From Quercus robur (lineage: Eukaryota; Streptophyta; Magnoliopsida; Fagales; Fagaceae): a stretch of DNA of 64,000 bases. Below are positions 43,960 to 55,435 of the stretch, piece after piece. The notes under the pieces are model-generated. The model was not told the origin of the DNA, ran no database searches, and saw nothing but the letters and a program-made list of their open reading frames with translations. The DNA is taken from NCBI RefSeq assembly GCF_932294415.1, contig NC_065536.1, positions 7,190,474 through 7,254,473 on the forward strand, read 5' to 3'. Every line of letters begins with the position of its first letter. The stretch's first letter is position 1. The translations under genes and the position numbers were made by a program.

Positions 43960-44290
43960 AAACTCTTTTTAGCTTTTATTATGGACGTGCAGTAAGTGGC
44001 TAACTATTAGGATTAAAACACTACATTTTAGAATTAAAATTGATCCTTTTACCGTAAAAGAAATATATTTGAAATTTAAACTCTTTTTAACTTTTGTTAT
44101 GGATGTGTAGTAAGTGGCTAACTTTTAGGATTAAAAAATTACATTTTAGGATTAAAATTGATCCTTTTACCGTAAAAGAAAAAAAAAATGATAGTTGCCA
44201 AATTTTAAATATAAGTTGTTTCCACTTTTTGTTATGGATATGTAGAACATGGTTAAATTTTATGATTAAAACACAACATTTTAGAATTAA
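43960..44290. repeat. About 120-bp diverged tandem repeats
   Basis: Three copies share gtagtaagtggctaac, ttaggattaaaa.a, acattttag and ttgatccttttaccgtaaaag. The same unit reappears at 46640-46950. Confidence 0.75.
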
Positions 44291-44464
44291 ATGAGAAGTT
44301 TTTAACGTGGGGAGTGTTATTGCAACCCACATGTATAAATCATGCATTAAGCAAATGTGGGAGACTGGTAGTTTTATCCAAAAATTTTCAAGATGTAGTT
44401 ATCCACAAATGTGTACTGTTTTTAAACTTTGAATTAAATAAATAAAAATAAAATAAAATAAAAA

Positions 44465-46500
44465 GGTGGCCGGGTACTTTTTTTTTGATAGAATGTGGGA
44501 TTTAAAATAAATAAATAAATAGTTTAATCCGAAATTTTGAAACTTGTAGGTTTTCTTTTTTGATAAACTTTAACTTAAGGATAGGGGTCACACCAATTCC
44601 CCACGTTAATCTTTTAAATTTTCCTAAAATTTAGCCTTTTATATTCTTTCAAATAAGTGTAGGGACTGGGTTTGAGCACTTCTGCTACTAGATGAGTGGA
44701 CTCAAGCCCAACTAGTCCAATACAATAGATTTATAGAGAGTAGACTTAAGAACTAGGTCTTAGTAAGGATTACAACAACCAGACACGATTATGAATGGAT
44801 TGAATAACAAGGATATGGACTAAAGTATGAAATTCTGTCCTCGGGCATTTTGTCTTCAATTTGACAAGGATGAACTAAAGTATGAACTAGGTCTTATTAT
44901 TTCTTCAGTGCTAGGTTACAAAGGTTTTTAAGATTATGCAAATTGCTACAATCTTCTCCTTTCTTTTTTTCGCCCCTTTTTCTGGAGGATTTCTCACATT
45001 ATATATCCCTCCCCAATCGATTTTGGCTCTCCATCTGTTGATCATGCAGGTCACTACTTGAGTGCCTGTCCCATCAGCCACCTTCCCAAACCTTTAGTGA
45101 GTTGCAGCAACCAAGACCGCGCTGTTCAGGGGTCATTTCTTCATTAATGCGGCCAGAACATTAGTTGTGGGCATTTAATGCGGAGGTGAAAGTTTCTCCT
45201 TGAGCTGTTCCTACACTATGCTCCCTGGCTGTCCTACAGTACTTGTCCTTTTTCTTAGGACGCTCTGGGAGGTTGTCGTTGATGGCGGGCCGTTCTTCCC
45301 TACTAGGATCTGGGTTGGCCAAGGACAGAATTGTCCTCAGCGATGTTTCTGGGCCACTTGGGCTTTCTCCATTCGTCCTTGGCCATTCCTTCCTCCTAGG
45401 CGTGGGCCTTGGGCTTAGTATGAGGTGGGTTGGGGTTGTCAAATTCTTTGACCCCACAATAAGATATCCTAAAAATTAGGTTTTCTTTTATATATCTTTT
45501 TCACGTTTTTTTTTTATTTTATTCTGTACAGATGAGGGTTTTTTTTTTGTTGGTCCTATTCTTCTCCGTGTTCTTTTTCATTTTGTACGGATAATTTTTG
45601 TTTTAAATAGAATTATTGATGTAGGCTACCACTGGATAAGAATAAGGTATTTTCAAACTTTGAATTTGAAAAAAAAAAAAAGGTGGCTAGGTAGTATTTT
45701 TTGGGTAGAGCATGGGATTTAAATAAATAAAAAATAGTTTAATTAGAAATTTTTGAACATGTAGTTTTTCTTTTTTGATAAACTTTTAAATAAGAATAGG
45801 GGTCACACTAATTCCCCACGTTAATCTTTTAAATTTCCCTAAAATTTAGCTTTTTATTTTCTTTCAAAATCAGATATCCTAAAAAATAGGTTTTATTTTA
45901 TATTTCATTTTCACCTTTTTTTTTTTTTAATTCTATACAGATGAGGGTTTTTTTGTTTTGTTATATTCTTTTCTGCATTCTTTTTCATTTTGTATGGATG
46001 ATTTTTGTTTTGGATAGAATTATTGATGTAGGATACTGTGGGATAAGGATAAGGTATTTTTAAACTTTGAATTAAAAAAAAAAAAAAAGGTGGCCGAGTA
46101 GTGTTTTTTGAATAGAACATGAGATTAAAAAAAAAAAAGTAATTTAATCTGAAAATTTTGAAGGTGTAGTTTTTCTTTTTTGATAAACTTTTAAATAAGG
46201 ATAGGGGTCACACCAATTCCCCACGCTAATCTTTTGAATTTCCCTAAAATTTAGCTTTTTATTTTCTTTCAAAATCAAATAACCTAAAAATTAGGTTTTA
46301 TTTTATATTTATTTTTCATGTTATTTTGTTATATTCTTTTCCGCAATCATTTTCATCATGTACGAATGATTTTTGTTTTGGATAGAACTATTGATGTAGG
46401 TTACCGTGGGAAAAGGATAAGGTATTTTTAAACTTTGAATTTGAAAAAAAAAAAAACAAAAACAAAACAAAACAAAAAAGGGTGGCCAGGTAAGGTTTTT
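44465..46500. repeat. About 400-bp tandem satellite, interrupted by a solo LTR
   Basis: Unit starts (ggtggcc/ggtggct after an A-run) lie at 44465, 45682, 46089 and about 46481. Spacings are 407 and 393 bp, and 411 bp for the first unit once the 801-bp LTR and 5-bp duplication are removed. Units share ataggggtcacac.aattcccc and acagatgagggtttttttgt. Confidence 0.88.
44653..45463 (-). mobile_element. Solo LTR of the element A family, ATAAG duplication
   Basis: The 801-bp LTR (44658-45458) starts TGTAGGGACT and ends GACCCCACA, flanked by ATAAG at 44653-44657 and 45459-45463. It has the same orientation as the element A LTR and shares ttaatgcggccagaa and tgagtgcctgtcccat. ORFs inside it are not genes. 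Confidence 0.93.
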
Positions 46501-46599
46501 TTGGATAGAACGTGGGATAGTTTTATGGTTTTTTTTTTTTTTTTTTTCAAAATGGGGGTAGCTTTTTTTGGATAAAACGTATGACTTGATAACTGTCAT

Positions 46600-46960
46600 A
46601 AAAACAAAAACAAAACAAAAAAACTAAAACAACAAAAATTTGAGTCTTTTACCGTAAAAGAAAAAAAAATGGTAGTTGCTAAATTCTAAATATAAGCTCT
46701 TTTTAAAATTTTGATATGGATGTGTAGTACATGGCTAAATTTTAGGATTAAATACAACTTGATAACTATCATAAATAAAAGAAAAAGAACACCACCACTA
46801 AAAAGAAAAGAAAAAAAAAAGTGTGGATGCACATCGGTAAAAAACTAAAACTAAAAAAATTTGAGTCTTTAGCCATAAAAGAAAAAAATGTTAGTTGCTA
46901 AATTTTAAATATAAGCTCTTTTTACTTTTGTTATGGATGTGTAGTAAGTGGGTAAATGTT
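46600..46960. repeat. Further copies of the 43960-type repeat
   Basis: Two copies about 200 bp apart of gagtctttaccgtaaaag-like sequence followed by gttgctaaat, atataagctcttttta and atggatgtgtagta. Confidence 0.65.
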
Positions 46961-47416
46961 AATATTAGCTCCAGTGGGTAAGCAAATTCACTAGCTAACT
47001 AGAACTTGAACATGGCCTTACAAAAAGGCATGATTTTGTTTTAAAGTGTGTCAAATGAGTACAGCAATTTAATCTAATTTAACTAGAAATGAGTTTGGAA
47101 AATAAAATAAACATTTTTTAAATTATATTTTGATCACATTGATCTAACAATTCATAACCTAAATTTAAATATATTCTCAAAACTTCTACCTGAAATAATA
47201 ATTTAATAATTTTAAGAAATGTAACTTATTTCTCCTATTTTAGTAAAAATTTATTACAATTGCACATTTTATTACAATTCTTTAATGTGATTAATTTGTT
47301 CAAAATTAGTTCAATTTTTTAAGGTTTTAATACATGCTATCTATGACAAGGAAAGATTTATTGCTTATTGTGTATGTATGTGCAACAACCATTATAAATT
47401 TAATTTAATTTTATGT

Positions 47417-47790
47417 AGAAATGAGTTTGCAAAATACAGCAATGGTGAATAACGATGACATAGAACGTCGTCGAGAATGATGGAGATATTATCCTCACCT
47501 GAGAAGCCAACGAGAAAACAATGAAAGCAGAAATATTCAATTGGCAAGACATCGTGCTAATTACTTAAGACAAAGACAACAAACTTTAGGTGGTGATCAC
47601 ATTTTAGTGGGAAGCTAGAAAATTTAAATGAAGAAAATGTTGCGCATTCTAATTCAACATCAACAAACGGATCACTAATACCACCTAATCATGAGGCTGG
47701 ACGAAGTCGTCGGCTTACACATATCTGTAACTTGGCACGCAATATGCCAATTGAGCATAAGGCTATGCAAGAAGTTAGTGGTGAGATTAT
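47417..47790 (+). pseudogene. Coding remnant of unknown protein (possibly Helitron-associated)
   Basis: Two open segments join with one stop and one frameshift: MVNNDDIERRRE, stop, WRYYPHLRSQRENNESRNIQ and LARHRANYLRQRQQTLGG, then (shifted) ENLNEENVAHSNSTSTNGSL and IPPNHEAGRSRRLTHICNLA, RNMPIEHKAMQEVSGEI. It is Arg-rich with clear codon-like composition in an AT-rich setting. The style recalls the N-terminal basic region of plant Helitron helicase-like proteins, but I have no diagnostic motif. Treat the family as unassigned. Confidence 0.45.
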
Positions 47791-47908
47791 AGTTTTGTAT
47801 CTTTAAACATTCTTCATTGCTTGGAATCTTATTATTTTGAGAAAATCTATAGTTTTTGGCTTGTTAGTTGTATGTCAATGTAAAGAAAGATAGTGCGTGC
47901 TCAAAGGC

Positions 47909-48152
47909 TCTTCTATATTTGGGATAAGGGTTAATTTAGAGCATTTATTATAATTTGTGATTACTACATTATTCAATCACAAAAAAAAAAAAAAAAAAAA
48001 AAAAACAAAACAAAACCTAGGGTGTGATGAAAAATTATTTCACCACACATAATACTCATCATACTCCTAGGTTTTTTTGTGATTGAAAAATATAGTAATC
48101 CCAAATTATAATAAATGCTCTAAATTAACCCTTACCCAAAAAATAGAAGAGA
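47909..48152. mobile_element. Foldback element with about 85-bp arms
   Basis: The left arm (ggctcttctatatttgggat, aagggttaatttagagcatt, tattataatttgtgattact) is repeated in reverse complement at the right (agtaatcccaaattataata, aatgctctaaattaaccctt, acccaaaaaatagaagag). The loop holds an A-run and a cctaggg/ccctagg-like pair (acctaggg, cctaggt). No ORF, and no target duplication was seen. Confidence 0.7.
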
Positions 48153-48689
48153 AGGTTTTTTTTTTCCCTTTTATTTTTCAATGTTAAAATCATTAAATAC
48201 AAGGCCAAGCAACACATAATTTCAAGTTTTCAACAAAACAAAAACCTCATAATCAATTGTGATTCTTTCCTCCCTTTCCAACCTCTTCTTCATAGGGCCA
48301 ATTATAGTGTCTTTCATATGGATTCAAAGAAAGTGTCTTCAAGATCCTTTGGAAGCTATATTGTCGATTTACAGATGGTTTTGGGAGGCTGCTTCCTTTG
48401 TGAAGGTTTCAACTTTTCAAACTGGCCTCTTCATTGTCCTCGAATGCTCCCATCTCAACTCCTTTCACAAAATGAGCAAATTTAGCATTATGGGATATTA
48501 CAAAGGCAAGTATTAAAAAGAGAAATGTCCAATGTTTAATGAAAGTTGTAAAGGAGAAACATATATTTTAGACTCTAAAATTTAGGGATATAACAAATTA
48601 AACTTGTGATTTTATTAAACCCTACAACTTGTAATTTAGGGTTTGTATCTATGTTTGTGATTTTGAAAGGGAAAATCATAAATCTGAAA

Positions 48690-48860
48690 TTTTTGTGTTT
48701 GTATTAGGATTTCTATGTTTGTTTTTGTGTTAGGATTTGTTTTTGTATTAGGATTTATGTGTTTGTGTTTGTGTTTGTGTTAGGATTTGTGCTTGTATTA
48801 GGATTTCTGTGTTTGTGTTAGGATTTGTGTTTGTGTTTGTGAATTTGAAAGGAAAAATCA
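48690..48860. repeat. GT-rich minisatellite
   Basis: Irregular repeats of gtgttaggatttgtgtttgt are bracketed by two copies of ttgaaaggraaaatcataaa. Confidence 0.75.
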
Positions 48861-49262
48861 TAAATCTAAAATTTGTGTTTTTGATTTCTCAATTTGTGTT
48901 TATGATTTTGGGCCAAGGGGCAAGTTTGGGGATTTAGAAAAAACCCATTTATTAAACGAGGTGGGTTCAGGTAATGGGGGGAGGCCCGCAGGTCGGGTTT
49001 GGGCATAAGAAAAACCCGCCCTGAACCCAACCCGTGTGAGAAATTTATATCGCAGAAAGAGAAAAAGACTCAAAATAAGGATACCCAAAAGAAATAAAGA
49101 ACAGAGAAGGCGAAAACCATGGAATATTGGCATGGCACATAAATAGCGAGGAGCAAAGAGGCAGATCAAAGTGCTAAAACTGTAATCTTGAAAAGTCCTT
49201 CTACAGAAGAAGCAGGGCTTCTGTATCAAAATGAAAATTGTATCCTCAAAACTATACTCCTA

Positions 49263-49722
49263 GGGCCTGTTTGGTTTGAGCGAAAAAGGGTGTATTCTGT
49301 ATTCATTTTCAATTTTCATTGGACTTGCCACTAAAAAACTTGTTTGACTCTGTATTTGCACTCAATTTTCATTTTCAGTATCCAAAAAAAATGGATTTGA
49401 ATACAAAAACTGAATACAACTTTTTGGTGTTTTTATTTTCTTGAAAATGAATACAATGGCATTTTCGTAAAAAACCAAATCTGTGGGTCCCTCTAACATT
49501 GACTTGTCCCATCAAAAAACACACAGTCTCTCTCTCAATCGTGTTGAATTTTTAATCGAAAAATATAAAGTGAAAAAACAAAGTAAAAACTAGACTAGAA
49601 AATAATGACAAACATGAAATGGGTTGGGTAGAGAAAATGAATACAAGATTTGAGAAAAAAAAAAGAGTTTAAAAAATGAAAAGAGAAAATGAATTCACCC
49701 CCAATGATAACCATACAGGGCC
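49263..49722. mobile_element. Tourist-like MITE (PIF/Harbinger type)
   Basis: Ends GGGCCTGTTTGGTTTGAG and the complement of GGCCCTGTATGGTTATCA, a typical PIF/Harbinger terminus. Flanking triplets are CTA (left) and TTA (right), close to the usual 3-bp duplication. 460 bp, non-coding. Confidence 0.65.
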
Positions 49723-49806
49723 TTAATTCCTTTTAAAACCAAAATTAACAATCCAAAAAACCATTTTATACTTATTTACATTTTACAAAAAGATTCTAAA
49801 GAAAAC

Positions 49807-49837
<31 letters not shown>

Positions 49838-49939
49838 GTTAGGGTATTTTAGAGAGTTTAAGAATTTGTGTGAGAATATTTTAATATACAAAATGATGAA
49901 ACCTAAATAGAGAGTCTTGTTATTAGTATAATATATATA

Positions 49940-50640
49940 GTAGGGGTAAAAAGAAAGGCACACCCCTAATTTGGGCTTGGCCCATCTAAATCTAGTTGGT
50001 CCTATTGTCATCCACCTTAGCTTGGTGAAACATGGTCAGAGATGCCTCACCTCGGAGGGTCCCGCCGATGATAACTGGCCTCGCTGAGGACATGTGTTAA
50101 TATGGGGACAAACATCTTGCTAAGCACAAAATTGGCATTAAGCACAAGTTACTAAATGATCTTTACAATGTCATAATTTCATGCCCCACTTTTGATAAAT
50201 GATTTGACAAGCATGAATAGTACTTAGACACAAAGAACCACTTAAGCCCTGAGGGTGGTAGGGCCCACACGCGTGTGGAATATTCTACCATCATAAGGGC
50301 TCCACTAAGAGTATGGTATAAAAGGAGAAAGGAAAACCAAATAAGGGGTTGGAATGAAAATTGGGAGAAGGATACACGAGAGAAAAGTGAGAACACAGTC
50401 TTGGGATCAGAGAAATCTTGCTCATATTTCAAATAAGGAAATCGGTTACTCAGCTGCTTGAAAGCCTTCTCGACTAGGCTTGATTCGAAGTAGCCTAATA
50501 GTAAAATAGAACTAGGGTGTTGTCCATCATAGCATAAATTGCATTAGAGATCTCCCATAATGGACTAAACCTAACCAAGAATACAAATAAATTGGCGGCT
50601 TAAGCCCATTCAACTTAGGGTTGTTAGGAAAATGCCACCA
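49940..50640 (+). mobile_element. Possible solo LTR
   Basis: A GC-balanced block in AT-rich surroundings with LTR-like content: cttggtgaaacatggtcag, a ggtataaaaggagaaagg promoter-like site at about 50316, and an end near gttaggaaaatgccaccaca. The ends and target duplication are not certain because both flanks are (TA)n. Confidence 0.35.
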
Positions 50641-50863
50641 CAATATATATATATATATATATATAACTATTATGAGTCAGGTTAATGTATGCCCTTATGG
50701 CACATATTTACCATCCATTTTAGGAATCCTTTTATAGGAAATTAAAACGGCTGACAAAAAAGTTGATCACTTTTTTATTTTTTCATAAAAAGTTTCACAA
50801 AATGGTTTACATTGCACGCATTAGTAAAATTCATATATTATATTCACAGAATATTTGTTCATA

Positions 50864-50866
<3 letters not shown>

Positions 50867-50896
<30 letters not shown>

Positions 50897-51005
50897 CGTG
50901 TTTTGGGTCGAAGCTTCTTTTTATTCAGCCAACTCATAATAACCATAATAATAATCGTGTTTTGGGTCGAAGTTTCTTTTTATTCAGCCAACTCATAATA
51001 ACCAA
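50867..51005. repeat. (AAT)n and a 60-bp tandem duplication
   Basis: About 10 AAT units, then two copies of aatcgtgttttgggtcgaag, (c/t)ttctttttattcagccaac, tcataataacca. It lies about 275 bp upstream of the inhibitor gene. Confidence 0.9.
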
Positions 51006-51151
51006 TGTAAGGTCAAAGAGACCGATTAAACAGTGTGGTTGTCTGGTCATATGTAATTCAATCCTGTGCTAAAATATTCCATTTACTTTTTATAGATCAA
51101 CTTTCAAAATAGGTAGTTGAACTTAGAACCGATCACATCCCAACTTTTTTC

Positions 51152-51157
51152 TATATA
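51152..51157 (+). promoter_or_regulatory. TATA box of the inhibitor gene
   Basis: CTATATAACC lies about 125 bp before the ATG, implying a leader of about 95 nt. Confidence 0.55.
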
Positions 51158-51279
51158 ACCATAGTCCAATAGCTACAAGTTTCTCAAAAACACCCAAAAA
51201 AAAAAGTACTATCGCTACATTGACTTTACCTATTTAAAAAAATAAAATTTATCTGAAAAGAAAACATTATAGTGAAAAC

Positions 51280-51792
51280 ATGAATCCCATTTCAAGCCTC
51301 GTCTTTGTGCTTCTTTTGACTGTCTTTCCAACCCAAATTTTTTGCCAGAACTTGATTGCGCAAGCTTGTGGTTACACTTCGTACAAGCCACTGTGCCTAA
51401 GCACTCTTCAATCAGACCCTGAGGCCACATCGGCAAAAGATCTCCTGACTATAGCCAAAGTTGCACTAAAACATGCAGGGACTAAAGCTCAAGCAGTAAA
51501 TGCGGAAGTCAAAAAACAGCAAGGTTCAGCAACGGATGAGGGCTTGAAGCAAGCCTTATCTGATTGTGCTGAGAACTATGGAGATGCAATTGATCAAATT
51601 CAGTCCTCGACCACTGCCTTGGGATCTAAGAAATATAATGATGTTAATACATGGGTCTCAGCTGCCATGAACGATGCAGACTCGTGTAACCAAAGTTTCG
51701 AAGATCAATCCGTCAAGTCTCCAATAACTTCTTCAAGTACCACATTTAGTCAGCTATGCAGCAATGTGTTAGCCATTACCAATCACCTCTAA
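51280..51792 (+). CDS. Plant invertase/pectin methylesterase inhibitor (PMEI-like)
   Basis: A 170-residue, single-exon secreted protein. Residues 1-22 form a signal peptide (LVFVLLLTVFPTQIFC). The mature part has the family's four-helix-bundle cysteine pattern: C30 and C39 (ACGYTSYKPLC) for the N-terminal hairpin, C96 (SDCAENY) and C136 (DADSC) for the bundle disulfide, plus C160 near the C-terminus. Family members bind either cell-wall/vacuolar invertases or pectin methylesterases, and sequence alone does not separate these. The length is typical. A pectinesterase gene lies 18 kb away in the same window; a functional pairing is only a possibility. The next AT-rich 3' region has an ataaataaa-type signal near 51813. 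The ATG is the first after the TATA box region and begins the signal peptide. Confidence 0.92.
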   Translation: MNPISSLVFVLLLTVFPTQIFCQNLIAQACGYTSYKPLCLSTLQSDPEATSAKDLLTIAKVALKHAGTKAQAVNAEVKKQQGSATDEGLKQALSDCAENYGDAIDQIQSSTTALGSKKYNDVNTWVSAAMNDADSCNQSFEDQSVKSPITSSSTTFSQLCSNVLAITNHL

Positions 51793-51849
51793 GCCTTGAT
51801 TCAATGTTGGCATAAATAAATTTTCCAACTATCAAGTTGGTGCTCATCT

Positions 51850-53524
51850 ACTTCCGTGTTGTCTCATGTGGATTTTTTTTTATGGGATGAAAGTCTATTT
51901 TTTAGTTAAATAACCACATGACTAAATCTTAAGAGAAGAATTTAAAGAACAACATCTAAAATATCTGTACCTAAATTTTGTTTTATATAAATTATGTAAT
52001 ATTGATATCACCTCATATATATAAAATGAATGAGATCTATAACTCATCAAGAGCATTTATAGCAGTTCTAGGTCTTTTCAAAAGAAGTGTGGCTTTTGTT
52101 TAGTGTTACATGATACAAAATTTGTTGCGATTATAACATGTGTCTAAAAATAAATGTGTTCCAAAAATAAATGTAAGTCACTGGACAGATGCGCGCCCTT
52201 TCAAAAGGCTTTAAAAGTTTAGAACACGCAGATTGGAGGGCCCTCACAAACATCGTTGCCTGCTACACATGCCATCTATTCGGCTAGTTTGGCTTTTTTA
52301 GAAACTACGCGCGCTTGACGCGCTTTTAGATGGCGCGCGAGATTAGTTAGCATCAGGAAAGTAACGTATGGTGCGCACGTTGTGCGTCATTATGACATGG
52401 ACGGAAAGTCTTGATTTTGTCGCGATTATTTCATTTTATCATACCGAGAGAAGTCTTTTGCGGTTTTGTCACTTGTGAGCGTGTTTGGCTACTTTCCAGT
52501 TTCCACCGAATTCTCCAATCTCTAATCCGTGGTGCCTTTTCACGCTCAATGATGTGTTGTTGGCCATTTTCAACACAAGTTTTGATTTGGACCATTAGGT
52601 CATCAAAATATAAAATCATTAATTTTAATTATTATTTTTTGGGCCATGTGTTTTAATAAATTTTTTTTTTTTTTTTGCTGAAGCCAAGTGTTTTAATAGT
52701 TGTTGTATTATGCGTAGAGCCTTGAACCTCCTAACATTTGAAAACGAAACATTCAACCCTGCTTAATTATCAAATTTTTTTTTTTTAAATTCTTCTAATG
52801 ACAATTAATAAGAATATTCATATGTATTATTAAAATAAATCACGCAATTCATTAAAAAAATTATACAATTAAAACTATACTTAAATATTTAATGACTAAG
52901 AAAAATATTTTTAAATATATTTGAAGTTAAACTTTTCCTTTGTCTGTACGTATGAAATGATTCCGTATATATTTCAAACACTTTTGTGATTAATTTTTTA
53001 TTTTTCGGGTACAGGTGCAACAAAATTACAAAGACACGTTAGCTAGGCAGTAATGGTGTGAGAGAAGTGGCAATTCAGAGAATCAAAAAGATAGTTGATC
53101 CTGTGTCTCTGGAGTCTGGACTCTGGTTGTTCCCCACATAATGCGCAAGAGTTGTTCCTATTTAGATGTCTTCTACTCCTCTTGTGAGCTCGTACTTTGA
53201 AGAACATTATGAAACAGCTTCCATATATGAATAGAGTAACTAGACATGCATGGGATGTTTTAGAGTTCCACTATATATGTTTTCCATTTTGTGGGCCTCT
53301 TTATTGAGTTGGGCGTGTAGATGGGTAAAACATGCATTTGTTGTTCCTTGAGCAACAATCTTTAGTATAGACTATAGTCTATATGCTTGAATCCATTGAA
53401 CGAAGGAGGCCAAATGATTGTAACTAGGAGCATAACTTCGAAAATGTTAGACATATTATGGTCTGGGTTGCTCATACCAATTGTAGGTTTATGTACTTGT
53501 AAAACAATCATATTTTAACTTTAA
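51850..53524. other. Intergenic DNA with a CG-rich patch
   Basis: AT-rich except for 52180-52400, which is rich in GCGC/CGCG words (gatgcgcgccc, actacgcgcgcttgacgcgc, gatggcgcgcgag). No gene is supported. Confidence 0.5.
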
Positions 53525-53747
53525 GGGTTTGTTTAGATATTGGTTATTGCTGAAAACTAAAAATTAAAAATTGAAAACTGAAAATATTGTAACAAAATAA
53601 TTTTTAAATATGTGAATAGTGCTGTGAGATTCAATTTTAAAGTTGTTTTTGTTGAAAAAAGTACTTAAAGGTTCTGTGAATAGTGCACAAGAACCACTAA
53701 AAAGCCTAAATGCATGCACTGAAATAATTTCAGTGTAATCCAAACGT
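53525..53747. mobile_element. MITE-like element
   Basis: Ends GGGTTTGTTTAGATATTG and the complement of ACGTTTGGATTACACTG. The interior has tgtgaatagtgctgtgag and ctgtgaatagtgcac. Non-coding; no target duplication was resolved. Confidence 0.5.
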
Positions 53748-54033
53748 AGGCTACGTTGATTTATGGTTAGTCTAAAGTTAGTAAAATATTCTCTAATATA
53801 TAAACTATATATTGGATTCATTGTAACATAAGTTCTTAATATAATATGTAGTCGTCAAGGGTTTTCTCATTATGGACATAAGCTGTTAGGCCGAATCACG
53901 TAAACTTTTATATGTGCTCTCTTTTTCATGCTTCTACTCATCATTCTATCATCACATGAGAAATGTTAATGGATGCCCTATGGGCCAAAGCTTGCTCCTA
54001 TTTGGCCCTTTTTTTCTCTTTGCTGGATACATA

Positions 54034-54286
54034 GGTGCCGTTTAGATTGCGCTGAAACCTGCGTCTACGTCTGTTTGCGTCTGTGTTCTTTTTTTTCTTT
54101 TTTTTCATTTCACGCGTTTTGCTGAAAGGCAGGGGACAATTATCATTGTAGCAGTACTGTTCATACACTATAGCAGTACTGTTCATGGGACCCACAGCCA
54201 ATTTATTCAGAAAAAAAAATATTAATATCAGTTTTCAGTTTTCAGTTTTCAGTTTCAACAACAATAAGTTCGATCCAAATGGATCC
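54034..54286. mobile_element. MITE with GTTTAGATT-type ends
   Basis: Left GGTGCCGTTTAGATTG pairs with the complement of CGATCCAAATGGATCC (11 of 16). ATA flanks both sides. The interior repeats ctatagcagtactgttcat and ttttcag. Non-coding. Confidence 0.6.
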
Positions 54287-54408
54287 ATAATCTATAATAC
54301 GCTTCTATAGATGTACCAGAGCCTACTTTGCACCGAGTCTGGGCAAGGATTGTGTCTTTGCATCAGAGGTTTCACATCCACATGGCTCTTCCATTCCATA
54401 TATAGTGA

Positions 54409-54454
<46 letters not shown>
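54409..54454. repeat. (TA)n microsatellite
   Basis: About 22 perfect TA units. Confidence 0.95.
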
Positions 54455-54455
<1 letters not shown>

Positions 54456-55435
54456 AATCGAAAAATACTTTCTTTTCAAAGTGGTGGCCAAAACAGAGTT
54501 CGTGTGTCAAATAACTCAATCTTACAGATGCTCAATTCTTCGAGTGCCCTAGGCTTGCAAAGAGTTAATACCCCAGTTCACTAGATGCATATATTTTATA
54601 TTATATATATTTATTTTGATCGTCCCCCACCAAAAAAAACTCGACTGTCCACATAATATGTATTAGGCTAAAACTTATTATGCACGTTTGTATATACACA
54701 CGTGTGTAACAAACAGTACTCTATGTATTATGTGCTTCGGTGGTCAGGTGCATGAAAAAGAAAAGGTGGAGAGTGATTAGGAAAAAAAAGAAAAAAAGAA
54801 AAAGAAAAGAAAAGATGGAGAGAGCTTGAGAGAGCTCTAAATATACAAAGAAGGCACTATCACGCTAGCTAAGGCTGCTTTTTAAATGTTCCCGTGTCTG
54901 TTGGGATGGGAATCTCAGTACGTCGAAATAGTAGTAGTAGATTCAATTGTGTTAAGCAAGGCAACTTGATTAGCTCACCTAATTAAGTTGTATGCATGGG
55001 ACCATTTTCCTACATAAGGGACACTAACTACTAACATTTTAAGAAAAATTGTGTGTTTTATGTGCCGTCAACATCATCTGGGTCCAATAATTTTCAAAAT
55101 AATTATAATAATGCTACTCAAAACTATTAGACAAGAACTAAAAGCTACTGCGGATAAGTACATAAAATACAGCGTTTAAATACTTTAAATTTAGAATTAT
55201 GACTCAAAAACACTCTTAATCAAACACTCCTACTAAACACATTTTTCTTTGGGACTCACAGTTTTCATTATTTAAACACTAAAAACTGTTATTTGAACTC
55301 ACATACCAAGCAAATATTAATGGTTTATACACTTTAAAACTCAGAAAAACAAACAATTATTGTCACATCTAATTAAAAGATTTTTCTTTTTTAGGTTTTC
55401 CTTTGATAAAAAAAATTAATTTTTATTTATTGATG
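54455..55435. other. AT-rich intergenic DNA
   Basis: A purine-rich stretch at 54745-54845 and otherwise no recognisable feature. Confidence 0.5.

Noticed and set aside
45161-45479. Overlapping ORFs at the end of the solo LTR
   Set aside because: They lie inside the LTR of the element A family and have no independent coding evidence.
48900-49229. Minus-strand 109-residue ORF
   Set aside because: No domain. The region looks like non-coding repeat DNA beside the Tourist-like MITE.
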